Source: Myxococcota bacterium (GTDB taxonomy: Bacteria; Myxococcota_A; Polyangia; Polyangiales; Houyiibacteriaceae). Taken from it: 64,000 nt of DNA. The stretch covers positions 1 through 64,000 of the forward strand of contig JANQQS010000130.1 of NCBI GenBank assembly GCA_028284955.1, given 5' to 3'. This document shows, piece after piece, positions 37,552 through 46,527 of the stretch (position 1 is the first letter of the stretch; every line of letters begins with the position of its first letter). The position numbers and the translations under genes are program-made. The notes below the pieces were generated by a model. That model worked only from the letters and a program-made list of their open reading frames with translations, was not told the DNA's origin and made no database searches.

Positions 37552-39513
37552 GTGCCAGTCGCTCGAAACTCCACACGTCCCTTTGCTGCGGTCGCCCGTG
37601 CCCTTCGCGTGCTCTTGGTGGAGGACAATCCGAGCGACGCAGACTTGGTTCGCGCACTGCTGACCCGCATTCGAACTCCTCGCTTTAAGCTGGACCACGT
37701 ACAGGGCTTGGACCACGCCCTTTCGGCGCTGGAAACAGAACACGTGGACGTTGTATTGCTCGACCTCGAGCTTCCTGATTCAAGCGGCATGGCGAGCATT
37801 CGGCGCATTCTCGCCACGCACCCGCAGACGCCCATCGTCGTACTCACCGGGGTCGACGACGACCGAGTGGGCATGCGCGCGGTTCAAGAAGGCGCGCAGG
37901 ATTTTCTGGTGAAGGGTTCATTCGACGGCAGTGCCGCGGCGCGAAGCCTTTTTTACGCCATAGAAAGAGCGCGCCTACAGAATCAAATGCGAAGGATCGT
38001 CACACGCAACGTCGATGCCATGGTCGTGGTGGGACCGGATGGGACAGTCCGGTTCGCCAATCAAGCCGCGGAGCTCTTGTTTGCGCGCAACGCAGAAGAC
38101 CTTGTCGGGTCATCCTTCGAGCACCCACTGGAAAACAAGAGCAGCACCGAAATCGAAATCTCCCATCAACGTGAAGGCGAACCGAAACTCGCCCAGATGC
38201 GCGTGGCCGAGGTCGAATGGGATGGACAACCGGCTTTTTTGGCCTCGATTCGAGACATTACTGATTTGCGACGCACCCAAGAGCTCGAACGACGTCTGAT
38301 GCACGCGAATCGGCTCACCGCAATCGGCCAACTTGCCGCAGGCGTCGCGCACGAGATCAACAACCCCGCCGCCTTTGTCCAGGTGAACATCGGCGTTCTG
38401 GGAAATGAAGTGCGAGAAATGCGGACCGCGCTCCGATCCGCAGCCCACCAACTCGAGGCCGAAATCGGGCCGCATGCCGCAGCGCTGCTGAGCTCGGTGC
38501 TGAACGAACACGACATGCCCGCAAAGCTCGCGACGATGGAAGAAGTGTTCGACGAATGCCTTGTCGGCGTCAAACGGATCGCGACCACAGTCAAGGACCT
38601 TGGTTGTTTTTCGCGCATCGAAGAAGACGACGTCGACGTAGTAGACCTCAACGACGTTGTGAACGTAGCGTGCAGCATGACGTTCAACGAAGTACGCCAC
38701 CACGCCGAGCTCATCAAAGAGCTGGGCGACATTCCCGTGATCGCGGCAGACCGAGCGAAGGTGACTCAGGTATTGATCAATCTGATCATCAATGCGACGC
38801 ACGCGATCGAGCAAGGTGATTCAACGCACAACAGCATCCGCGTGTCTACCCAGCGACGAAACGGCGCGGTTATTGTGGCGGTCGAAGACACCGGATGCGG
38901 CATTCCGGAGCGCGATCTTGAACGCATTTTCGAACCGTTCTTCACCACGAAATCCCGAGAGCGGGGAACCGGCCTCGGTCTTTCGATTTCCGCGGAAACG
39001 ATTCGAAAACACGGCGGGGATATGCGCGTCGAAAGCACGGTGGGACGGGGCAGTCGCTTCGAGGTCGAGTTTCCCGAACGTACCGGGCTTCGTACAAACA
39101 AAAGCGCTTCCCGCATCCCCAGCTTGACCTCGATGCCCCCGCGTCGTGCGCGCGTGTTGGTCATCGACGACGAGCGCATGCTGCGCAAGGCGGTGCGCAG
39201 GGTTCTCGAGCCTACACACGAAGTCGTGGAGGCCCAAGACGGTGCAGAGGGTCTAGAAATTCTCGCTCACGGCCCAGCTTTCGATGTCGTGATCTGTGAT
39301 CTTATGATGCCAGGAGTTGACGGCGTTGGGGTTCATGAATCGCTTTCCCGTTCCGACCCCAAGCTCCTCGAACGGTTCGTATTTGTGACCGGCGGCGCAT
39401 TCACCACTCGAGCGCGTTCGTTTATCTCAAACGCACAGCCTACCGTGCTCGAAAAACCCGTCTCCACAGACCTCATCCGCGGCATCGTCCGCCGGCTTTC
39501 GCGCGCTCAGTAG
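37552..39513 (+). CDS. Hybrid sensor histidine kinase (REC-PAS-HisKA-HATPase-REC)
   Basis: This 653-residue cytoplasmic protein has no membrane segment. An N-terminal receiver (VLLVEDNPSDA, Asp71, Lys121 in LVKG) leads to a PAS domain (about 148-240) and the HisKA helix with His267 in LAAGVAHEINNPAAF. The ATPase core has the N box LIINATHAIE, G1 VEDTGCGIPE, F box FEPFFTTK and G2 RGTGLGLSIS. A second receiver has its Asp near residue 580 (VVICDLMMPG) and Lys in LEKPVS. All phosphorylation residues are intact. The start is a GTG at 37552. It lies next to the LytTR gene, and a phosphorelay partner is not visible. Confidence 0.93.
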   Translation: MPVARNSTRPFAAVARALRVLLVEDNPSDADLVRALLTRIRTPRFKLDHVQGLDHALSALETEHVDVVLLDLELPDSSGMASIRRILATHPQTPIVVLTGVDDDRVGMRAVQEGAQDFLVKGSFDGSAAARSLFYAIERARLQNQMRRIVTRNVDAMVVVGPDGTVRFANQAAELLFARNAEDLVGSSFEHPLENKSSTEIEISHQREGEPKLAQMRVAEVEWDGQPAFLASIRDITDLRRTQELERRLMHANRLTAIGQLAAGVAHEINNPAAFVQVNIGVLGNEVREMRTALRSAAHQLEAEIGPHAAALLSSVLNEHDMPAKLATMEEVFDECLVGVKRIATTVKDLGCFSRIEEDDVDVVDLNDVVNVACSMTFNEVRHHAELIKELGDIPVIAADRAKVTQVLINLIINATHAIEQGDSTHNSIRVSTQRRNGAVIVAVEDTGCGIPERDLERIFEPFFTTKSRERGTGLGLSISAETIRKHGGDMRVESTVGRGSRFEVEFPERTGLRTNKSASRIPSLTSMPPRRARVLVIDDERMLRKAVRRVLEPTHEVVEAQDGAEGLEILAHGPAFDVVICDLMMPGVDGVGVHESLSRSDPKLLERFVFVTGGAFTTRARSFISNAQPTVLEKPVSTDLIRGIVRRLSRAQ

Positions 39514-40097
39514 GGGTCTCCCGGTTCCTGCCATTCAAACAACAGCAGCGTGCGCAGACTATTCGGTTCCCAGCCGCGCTCGACGAACGATGTGGTCACT
39601 TGCTTCGCGCCCGACAGCTCAAGCACCCGTTCGAAAAAACCCATCGTTTGATAAGCGGCTGCCTTTTCTGCTTTGGCGCCCATCCGGTAGTGAACAGCGA
39701 TACGCGCCAAGTTGGGAATGAGCGTGTCGATTTCCAGCGCTTCAAAATCGAAGAATGTTCGGCGAAGCACTCGAAAACGCATGAGCGATTCCATCGGATC
39801 GTCCGCCGCAACGAGATCCGGATGGAGCTCCCGCTGCGCTTCCGCGGAGATCGTCCCCCACATCCGCGCGAGCATCACGTTGCCATCGGCGAGCTCGGCG
39901 AGAATCGCGTTGCCGAGCCGCTCAAACGTATCCATCGGGTACCACCCGCGAGGGTTCACGCGCGACATGACCATCGCCATATCGCGGGACGAAACGCGCT
40001 TCTCCCACGCGATATCCTTGCGGCGCCGAATCATGCGCACGTACTCTCCGAATAGCGAACCCTTTACATGTCGCGTCAAATCGCCCCCAGGCCCCAT
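39507..40097 (-). CDS. Protein of unknown function, possibly TIGR02265/DUF2378-like
   Basis: This is a helical soluble protein of about 196 residues. Visible blocks are HVKGSLFGEYVRMIRRRKD, a WYPMDTFERLGNAILAEL segment and FVERGWEPNSLRTLLLFEW at the end. The HVKGSLF opening and the YP-containing helix recall a Myxococcus paralogous domain (TIGR02265/DUF2378), but I cannot confirm this. An ATG at 40097 is preferred, and a TTG at 40115 is an alternative. The stop overlaps the convergent kinase gene by seven bases. It is divergent from the aldolase/dehydrogenase gene. Confidence 0.6.
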   Translation of the reverse strand: MGPGGDLTRHVKGSLFGEYVRMIRRRKDIAWEKRVSSRDMAMVMSRVNPRGWYPMDTFERLGNAILAELADGNVMLARMWGTISAEAQRELHPDLVAADDPMESLMRFRVLRRTFFDFEALEIDTLIPNLARIAVHYRMGAKAEKAAAYQTMGFFERVLELSGAKQVTTSFVERGWEPNSLRTLLLFEWQEPGDPY

Positions 40098-40198
40098 TCC
40101 GTCGTTTGCTCGCAAGCCAACTTATCGGGAACATCGGGTCACGCAACCCGGATTGTGCCGCGGTTGACACATCCACGCGCAGCTGCCAACCCTTCGGC

Positions 40199-42244
40199 AT
40201 GCAAAGTCAGTGGTCAGACGTTGCCGCGGAAGAATATGTCGCGCGCTACGGGAGCGCCCGAGGAAGCAATCGCGACGTGGCGCTGCGCGTGTATACCTCT
40301 CGACTGATTGGTCAAACGCCGAGTTTGGTATTGCACGGAGGCGGGAATACCTCGGTCAAAACGCAGCTTCCGGACGACCTCGGTGAACCCGTCGATGTCC
40401 TTTGCGTCAAGGGCAGCGGGTGGGATCTTGCCGCGATCGAACCAGCGGGGCTTCCCGCGGTTAGGCTCGATTCTCTGCGTGGATTGCGTCGTCTACCCGA
40501 GTTGAGCGATGAGGATATGGTCAACGCCCAGCGCATCCGGCTGTTGAATGCATCCTCACCCAATCCTTCGGTGGAGACGCTTCTCCACGCATTCTTGCCT
40601 CATAAGTTCATCGATCATTCCCATGCCGACGCGATTCTCGCGCTGGTCGACCAACCCGACGCGCCATCGATCTGCACAGAGCTCTACGGCTCGCGCCTCG
40701 CGGTGGTTCCTTATGTGATGCCGGGCTTTCAGCTGGCCAAACTGGCCGCGGAGATGCACGAAGCCAATCCTGACGCGCACGGCCTGCTCCTGCTGCAGCA
40801 CGGTCTGTTTACGTTTGGGTCGACGGCGAGAGAATCCTACGAGCGGCACGTCGCCGCCGTCGATGCCGCAGAACGCTTGATCGCCTCGCGTCGAACGCCG
40901 AAAAAAACTTTTCATGACACGAAAAGCGTCATGTATGCCAAAATTGCGCCCCTCATACGCGGCGCTCTCACGGAAGACGAATCGCACACGTGGGGACCTT
41001 GGGTGCTCGAGCTTCGCCAAAGCGAGTCTTTGCGCGCGTTTCTTGGCCGATCCGATTTGTCCGATGTTGCCCAGCGCGGCGTAGTCACTCCGGATCACGT
41101 CATTCGTACGAAAAACCTTCCCCTTTTGCTCGATCCGGAGCCTCTGCGAGCGGACCAGAGCGTCGCCGCGGCACATATTGCCGAACGTTTGCGTGCCTAC
41201 CGGGAGACCTATCGAGCGTACGTGGCGCGACAGATCGAAAGCAAGGGTGTGTCCCGCACTCCGCTCGATCCCAATCCACGGGTCGTGCTCATTCCCGGAC
41301 TGGGGGTGGTGACGGCGGGACGCAATCGCAAGGCGGCGCGCATCGCGGCCGATCTCTATGAGCATACCGTCCACGTGATCGAATGCGCGGAAACCGTTGG
41401 CCGATATCAAGCGCTTCCCGAAGGGGATATTTTCGACATGGAGTATTGGTCTCTGGAACAGGCCAAACTCGGCAAGCAAACGCCGAAGCCATTCGCGGGA
41501 CGGGTTGTATACGTCACGGGAGCAGCACACGGAATCGGAGCCGCGACGGCGCGTGCGTTTGCAACAGAAGGCGCTCATCTGCACCTCGTGGATCGCGACG
41601 CCGAAGCAGTGGAGCGCTTGGCGAATGAGCTCGACGCAACGTTCGACGCCGTCGATATCACCGCAGAAGACGCGGTCCGGCGCTCGGTGACCCATGCCGT
41701 GCACGCGTATGGCGGCCTCGACGGCGTCGTCTCGAACGCAGGCGCCGCACCGCAAGCGTCCATGCACGCATGCTCGGCGGACCTTTTAAGGCGGAGCTTC
41801 GAACTCAATTTTTTTGCCCACCAGTGGGTCTCGCAAGCCGCGGTGGAAGTATTTCGAGCTCAGCAGCAAGGCGGCTTCTTGCTCTACAATGCATCCAAAT
41901 CGGCGTTTAATCCGGGGCCGGGGTTTGGGCCTTACGCGCTTCCCAAAGCGGGCGTCATCGCGCTTATGAAGCAATATGCGGTGGAAGGCGGAGAACACGG
42001 GATCCGCGCCGGAGCGGTGAACGCCGACCGCGTGCGCACCGGGCTGTTGTCGAAGGACGACGTAGCGCGTCGGGCCGCGGCGAGAGGGCTCGGAACCGAC
42101 GAATATTTCCAGTCCAATTTGCTACGGCAGGAAGTTACCGTGGACCACGTGGCTCGTGCATTCGTCGCGCTCGCGCAAGCCGAACGAACCACCGGATGCG
42201 TGCTCTCCGTGGACGGCGGGAACATCGCTGCAAGCCCCCGCTAA
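40199..42244 (+). CDS. Bifunctional class II aldolase / short-chain dehydrogenase
   Basis: This 681-residue fusion has an N-terminal class II aldolase/adducin domain: LVLHGGGNTSVK, LCVKGSGWDLA, KFIDHSHADAILAL with the zinc histidines, and LLLQHGLFTFG. The C-terminal short-chain dehydrogenase contains VTGAAHGIGAATARAF, VVSNAGAAP, YNASKSAFNPG and YALPKAG. Such fusions are annotated as rhamnulose-1-phosphate aldolase/lactaldehyde dehydrogenase (RhaD/RhaE-like) and split a deoxysugar phosphate and oxidise the aldehyde. The substrate here is inferred only. The ATG at 40199 fits the family; a longer frame opens at 40106. No rhamnose-catabolic neighbours are seen. Confidence 0.88.
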   Translation: MQSQWSDVAAEEYVARYGSARGSNRDVALRVYTSRLIGQTPSLVLHGGGNTSVKTQLPDDLGEPVDVLCVKGSGWDLAAIEPAGLPAVRLDSLRGLRRLPELSDEDMVNAQRIRLLNASSPNPSVETLLHAFLPHKFIDHSHADAILALVDQPDAPSICTELYGSRLAVVPYVMPGFQLAKLAAEMHEANPDAHGLLLLQHGLFTFGSTARESYERHVAAVDAAERLIASRRTPKKTFHDTKSVMYAKIAPLIRGALTEDESHTWGPWVLELRQSESLRAFLGRSDLSDVAQRGVVTPDHVIRTKNLPLLLDPEPLRADQSVAAAHIAERLRAYRETYRAYVARQIESKGVSRTPLDPNPRVVLIPGLGVVTAGRNRKAARIAADLYEHTVHVIECAETVGRYQALPEGDIFDMEYWSLEQAKLGKQTPKPFAGRVVYVTGAAHGIGAATARAFATEGAHLHLVDRDAEAVERLANELDATFDAVDITAEDAVRRSVTHAVHAYGGLDGVVSNAGAAPQASMHACSADLLRRSFELNFFAHQWVSQAAVEVFRAQQQGGFLLYNASKSAFNPGPGFGPYALPKAGVIALMKQYAVEGGEHGIRAGAVNADRVRTGLLSKDDVARRAAARGLGTDEYFQSNLLRQEVTVDHVARAFVALAQAERTTGCVLSVDGGNIAASPR

Positions 42245-42415
42245 AACAGAGAGCGGCAACAGCGTTTCCGCTGAATTTGCAAGATGGTGCTCGCAGCATA
42301 CCTCGCATCCTGAGCAAGTAAGTTGTCTCTCCTTGGGCCATATTCTGCTAGGGTGCGCCGGGCCGTCGGCCGGCGGTCTGGCTTGACGGGCCGCCAGCGG
42401 CAAGGAAGGGCGAAC

Positions 42416-43345
42416 GTGGAACTTCGAAATCCTGCGGATTACCGCACCGTCTTGTGGACTCTTCTCGCCGCAGCCATCGTAGGCGTCCAATACGTTCAGC
42501 CAGCGTGGGTTCCCTACTTTTCCTGGCTGAGTTGTTATTTCGCGCTCGCGTGCGGCGTGATCGCGCACAACCACAACCACTGCCCCACGTTCAAGGGCAA
42601 GCGCGCCAACGCGGTCTTCTCTAATTGGATCTCGATCTTCTACGGATATCCGACCTTCGCGTGGATACCGACCCACAATCTGAATCACCACAAGCACGTC
42701 AATACCGACCAAGACGCAACCAAAACCTGGCGATACACCAATCGCCACAACGTGTTCGTAGCCGCCACGTATTTTTTCGTGTCCTCGTATTGGCAAAGCT
42801 TTGAGATTCGCGCCTACATCGAGCGCGCCAAAGAGACCAATCGGGCGCTCTATCGGCGCATCGTTCTTCAGTACGTCGTCTGGGCCGGCGCACACCTCGG
42901 GATGTTGGCGCTGGGCATCGCCGTTCACGGCGTAGGAACAGGAATCTACGTGTGGGTGTTCGCGCTCGGCGTGCCAGCATTCTTCTCGCTGTGGACGATT
43001 ATGCTGTTCAACTATGATCAGCACGCGCATACCGATGCTTTTTCGAAGTACAATCATTCTCGTTCGTTCACGAGCCCACTGCTGAACTTTCTGTTGTTCA
43101 ACAACGGGTATCACTACGTGCATCACGAGCATCCCGGAACGCACTGGAGCAAGCTCGCAGAGCTCAACGCGCAAGTCGCGGATAAGATTCTGCCCGAACT
43201 CCAACAACGGAGCCTGTGGTGGTACTGGTTCAAACAATACGCGCTTGCGCCCTTTGTGCCGAGCCTCGGCACGAAGCAGATTGGACGAGGGCCCATGAAT
43301 CCTCCGCCGGCGCACGAAGCCTCGCTGCAGTCAGCGCAGGCCTGA
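42416..43345 (+). CDS. Membrane fatty acid desaturase
   Basis: This di-iron membrane desaturase/hydroxylase has about 309 residues. The three histidine boxes are clear: HNHNH in GVIAHNHNHCPTF, HNLNHHKH, and HYVHHEH. Four or more hydrophobic segments surround them. It introduces a double bond or hydroxyl into acyl chains or a related lipid. A GTG at 42416 with GGAAGGG upstream is the preferred start, since the residues before it are basic and unlike the family. The last 130 bases are also read in another frame by the LpxR-like gene, so the two are tightly packed. Confidence 0.9.
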   Translation: MELRNPADYRTVLWTLLAAAIVGVQYVQPAWVPYFSWLSCYFALACGVIAHNHNHCPTFKGKRANAVFSNWISIFYGYPTFAWIPTHNLNHHKHVNTDQDATKTWRYTNRHNVFVAATYFFVSSYWQSFEIRAYIERAKETNRALYRRIVLQYVVWAGAHLGMLALGIAVHGVGTGIYVWVFALGVPAFFSLWTIMLFNYDQHAHTDAFSKYNHSRSFTSPLLNFLLFNNGYHYVHHEHPGTHWSKLAELNAQVADKILPELQQRSLWWYWFKQYALAPFVPSLGTKQIGRGPMNPPPAHEASLQSAQA

Positions 43346-44277
43346 TCGCCGCGGTCTGGGTCGCCACCGCACCCGCCGCCGGCCAGCACATCGACCCCCA
43401 TGCTGAGCCGGCTCAAGGCGGCGTCACCGCGCGCTTCGAAAACGATGTGTTTGGGGCGACGGATCGCCTCTACTCGAATGGGCTCCAGCTCGCGTGGACG
43501 GGGCGACCGGGAAGGCTCGGTCAGCGGGGAACATACGCATTCGGCGAGCGATGGGTCGACGTTCGTGTCGTCCACGAAATCTATACCCCGCGGGGTTTGC
43601 GAAGCGAGCAGCCGCCTCCTGGCCAGCGTCCGTATGCCGCGACTCTGCGCGCGGATGTTGCGTGGCTCGCCTTCGGGTCAGACCGGCTTGCATCCGCCGC
43701 GCTTCAGCTCGGCGTGCTGGGTCCTGCCGCGGGCGGCGAGCCAGTGCAGGATATCGTTCATCGCATCATCGGAGATCGACGACCGCTCGGGTGGGATAGT
43801 CAGCTGTCGGCTCGGCTCATCGCGGGCGTGGATATCGATTATGCCGCGCTCTCCGCGCATTCATTTCGAAGGCATGGCACTTTCGTATTCGCGGGCTACG
43901 CCGCAGGCCAGCTTACATCGATTCGTCGCGAGTTCATCGCTGGAGGCGCGCTCGAAATCGGCTTTCGGACAGACCGAGCGGATATCGGCGGTGTGTTGTC
44001 GCCACGCCTGGGCGCGCCTTGTTCCCCGCGAGAAGCCCGGTTTGGCTTCGGGCTCTATGCGGCCACCGTCGCGCGCCTTGTCGCGCACGACCACCTGATC
44101 GAAGGCGCGAACTTTAGCCCTCGCGCGGAACCGCTGATCGCAGAAGCCCGCGTCGGAGTCATCTTTCGTTTCCGGCGCGCCCGCCTTCGATTCATTGACG
44201 TTTTTCAGACCAAGTCGTTTGAGGGCCAGAGCCGCCCCCATATCTATGGCGCAGTCGATTTGGCCGTCCCGTATTAG
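43216..44277 (+). CDS. LpxR-like outer-membrane lipid A deacylase family protein (DUF2219)
   Basis: LpxR removes the 3'-acyloxyacyl group of lipid A in the outer membrane. Shared features are FENDVFGATDRLYSNGLQLAW after the signal peptide, PGQRPYAATL, and GPAAGGEPVQDIVHRIIGD followed by PLGWDSQL. The end AVDLAVPY suits a barrel. The segment RSLAAVSAGLIAAVWVATAP looks like the signal core, but the only usual start codons before it are GTGs at 43216 and 43219, deep inside the desaturase gene. The start is therefore uncertain and the true N-terminus may be nearer 43300. A missing start or sequence error is possible. Confidence 0.75.
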   Translation: MVVLVQTIRACALCAEPRHEADWTRAHESSAGARSLAAVSAGLIAAVWVATAPAAGQHIDPHAEPAQGGVTARFENDVFGATDRLYSNGLQLAWTGRPGRLGQRGTYAFGERWVDVRVVHEIYTPRGLRSEQPPPGQRPYAATLRADVAWLAFGSDRLASAALQLGVLGPAAGGEPVQDIVHRIIGDRRPLGWDSQLSARLIAGVDIDYAALSAHSFRRHGTFVFAGYAAGQLTSIRREFIAGGALEIGFRTDRADIGGVLSPRLGAPCSPREARFGFGLYAATVARLVAHDHLIEGANFSPRAEPLIAEARVGVIFRFRRARLRFIDVFQTKSFEGQSRPHIYGAVDLAVPY

Positions 44278-44322
44278 TCTGGCGAGATTCACGAAGTCGG
44301 CGAATGAAATCGAAAGTGTGCT

Positions 44323-45381
44323 ATGCCCCGCGCAGCGCGGGATGGGAATCCGCCGCAGGAGGTTCGAGCGTTGGCGAGAGCGGCGAAATTGTCGGCTTGG
44401 ACGGCCGGTTGCGTCTTCTTGGCGGGTACATTCGTTCCGCATGAACTCAGCGCCCAACAACCCTCGAAGCAACAATCGGTCGCAAAAGACAACGACACCT
44501 CAACCCCTGGCCAATCAGGCGCTGGCCAGTCAGGCGCTGGTCGGTCGAGCGCTCGTCCCTCAGATGCGGGCTCACGGCGATCGGTGCTGCGATTCGCCCC
44601 TCTGACGCGTCGGTCACTCGTCACCCACCGCTACGGAAGCGGGCGCGCTGTAGACTCTGATTTTCGCGTTATCCACCATCATCTGGGTGCGTCGATCGGC
44701 GCGCCGATCGTTCGCGGCCGAACGATCGTTGCCGCCACGGGAACGTACGCCTGGGACCGCTTGCGGGGAGGCACCGACCAATCCGCAGTCCAGAGCCTTG
44801 ATTTGCATCGGTTCAGCTTGGGCTTCCCAATCATCACTCAGGTATCCGAAACGTGGACGCTAAGTTTCGGCGCCCGGATGATCTACGCGAGCGATTTGGA
44901 GCAAAGCGATCGAGCCGCCTGGCGTCCGCTCATGCGCGCGGGTGCCACTTGGCAGTTTCGCGAAAACTCCGCGTTTATGTTTGGCCTCGTGCTGGCTCGG
45001 CTCAACGTGGGCTACGTGCCTCTCCCAACGCTTGGCTTCTTCTATCGACCGGAAGGTCGACGAGTACAGTTCGACATGCTGCTCCCGCGCATCACCGAAG
45101 TTCGCGTCGTTCTCAGCCCGCGCTGGGAACTATTCAGCGGAATCCGGTTTCAAATTCTCAACTGGCGCGTCCAAGAGCAGGCGTTCTTTCAGTTTGCCGA
45201 AGTACGCGCGGAAACGGGCGCACGCGCGGCGCTCTTTGGCCCTGTCGAACTCGAACTCGCAGCAGGATCGACCGTATGGCGCCGATTTACACTCACTCCC
45301 GACGGAGAGGAAATGGAACAAAACATCCTCGGCAAACCCGGAATAGCCATCACCGCCCGGCTCAATCTAAGAACAAATTGA
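44323..45381 (+). CDS. Putative outer-membrane protein of unknown family
   Basis: This 352-residue protein has a signal-like N-terminus (LSAWTAGCVFLAGTFVPHELSAQQ). A low-complexity Gln/Ser/Gly linker contains a 15-bp repeat. The long beta-rich region includes HHHLGASIGAPIV, FSLGFPIITQVSETWTLSFGARMIY and PLPTLGFFYRPEGRRVQFDMLLP. The pattern of alternating strands suggests an outer-membrane barrel; it resembles DUF6268-type proteins from memory, without certainty. Basic residues before the signal core suggest that the true start may be a TTG a few codons downstream. It follows the LpxR-like gene by 45 bases and may be cotranscribed. Confidence 0.7.
   Translation: MPRAARDGNPPQEVRALARAAKLSAWTAGCVFLAGTFVPHELSAQQPSKQQSVAKDNDTSTPGQSGAGQSGAGRSSARPSDAGSRRSVLRFAPLTRRSLVTHRYGSGRAVDSDFRVIHHHLGASIGAPIVRGRTIVAATGTYAWDRLRGGTDQSAVQSLDLHRFSLGFPIITQVSETWTLSFGARMIYASDLEQSDRAAWRPLMRAGATWQFRENSAFMFGLVLARLNVGYVPLPTLGFFYRPEGRRVQFDMLLPRITEVRVVLSPRWELFSGIRFQILNWRVQEQAFFQFAEVRAETGARAALFGPVELELAAGSTVWRRFTLTPDGEEMEQNILGKPGIAITARLNLRTN
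44509..44553. repeat. 15-bp in-frame tandem repeat, three units
   Basis: Units start at 44509, 44524 and 44539. The first two differ at one base and the third is more diverged. They encode GQSGA-type repeats in the linker after the signal peptide of the outer-membrane protein. Confidence 0.88.
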
Positions 45382-45388
45382 TAACAAC

Positions 45389-46495
45389 TCAAAGCAGCCA
45401 CTGCAGCGTGCGGAGCAAAGGCTCTGCGGCGCCCCAGAGCAGCTGGTCACCGACCGTGAACAAACCCAAGTACTCGGGTCCCATCCGCAGTTTGTGGATT
45501 CGCCCGACGGGAATGTCGAGCGTTCCGCTGACCGCGGCGGGGGTTAGTTTTTCGAGCGTAGCTTCTCGCGTATTGGGCACGATGCGGGTCCAGGGGGTGG
45601 ATTCGTGGAGCACGTGTTCGATTTCATCGAGAGGGACGTCTTGCCGGAGTTTGATGGTGACGGCTTGGGCATGACAGCGCATGCTGCCGACCCGCACGCA
45701 GATGCCGTCCACGGGAATCTCGGGATCGTTCCCCAAGATTTTGTTGCACTCCACGTGCCCTTTCCATTCTTCTCGGGTCGCCCCGTGTTCGACGCCGCGA
45801 TCGATCCAGGGGAGCAAGCTTGCCGCGAGCGGATGACCTAGTGCCTCGGTGGGCATCGCTTCGCCTCGAAGCGCGGCCGAAAGCGTTCGTTCGAGATCGA
45901 GAGCGCTAGCCCCCGGGTCTTTCAGCGTTGCGCGACACGCCGCAGAAAGGTGGTCCATCTGGGCAATCAGCTCGCGCATTTGGCGCGCTCCCGCGCCGGA
46001 CGCCGCTTGGTAGGTCATGGTGCTGACCCACTCGACCCATTGCTGTCGAAACAAACCGCCGATCGCCATAAGCAGCAGGCTGACGGTGCAGTTTCCGCCA
46101 ATGTAATCCACGACTCCCGCCGCGCGCGCGCGATCCATTACGGGCTGGTTGACGGGGTCGAGCACAATCACCGAGTCGTTTCGCATGCGGAGTGCGCTTG
46201 CGGCGTCGATCCACGCGCCGCGATAGCCGGCCTTGCGCACCTCTTCATGCATTCTGGTGGAATAGTCTCCCCCCTGGCAGCTCACCACGATGTCGGTGTC
46301 GCAGAGGGTCGACACGTCGTACGCATCGGCGAGCGGGGGAAGATCGATGCCTAGGTCCGGGGCCGGTGCGCCAGCTTGAGACGTAGAACAAAACACCGGA
46401 TCGATATGCGAGAAAAGTTGTTCTTCGCGCATGCGGTCCACGAGCACGGAACCAACCATCCCGCGCCACCCCACAATCGCTACTCGTTTGTTCAT
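45389..46495 (-). CDS. asd: Aspartate-semialdehyde dehydrogenase, enterobacterial type
   Basis: This enzyme reduces aspartyl phosphate to aspartate semialdehyde, the branch point to lysine, diaminopimelate, threonine and methionine. The 368-residue protein aligns along its length with the E. coli-type enzyme. It has VGWRGMVGSVLVDRM at the NADP site, the nucleophile cysteine in GGNCTVSLLLMAIGGLF, TYQAASGAGARQMREL, EEWKGHVECNKIL, PVDGICVRVGSMRCHAQA and VGDQLLWGAAEPL. This subtype is typical of Gammaproteobacteria, so transfer is possible. It lies 32 bases after the NRPS stop on the same strand, which suggests one transcript. Confidence 0.94.
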   Translation of the reverse strand: MNKRVAIVGWRGMVGSVLVDRMREEQLFSHIDPVFCSTSQAGAPAPDLGIDLPPLADAYDVSTLCDTDIVVSCQGGDYSTRMHEEVRKAGYRGAWIDAASALRMRNDSVIVLDPVNQPVMDRARAAGVVDYIGGNCTVSLLLMAIGGLFRQQWVEWVSTMTYQAASGAGARQMRELIAQMDHLSAACRATLKDPGASALDLERTLSAALRGEAMPTEALGHPLAASLLPWIDRGVEHGATREEWKGHVECNKILGNDPEIPVDGICVRVGSMRCHAQAVTIKLRQDVPLDEIEHVLHESTPWTRIVPNTREATLEKLTPAAVSGTLDIPVGRIHKLRMGPEYLGLFTVGDQLLWGAAEPLLRTLQWLL

Positions 46496-46527
46496 CGCGT
46501 CTCTTAGATTTAGTCTAGCTCAGGGAC

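Noticed and set aside
40556-41767. Minus-strand open frame of 403 codons inside the aldolase/dehydrogenase gene
   Set aside because: Arg/His/Cys-rich shadow without recognisable motifs; the plus-strand frame carries clear aldolase and dehydrogenase blocks.
42122-43315. Minus-strand open frame of 397 codons opposite the desaturase
   Set aside because: Shadow frame; the histidine boxes of the desaturase on the plus strand are decisive.
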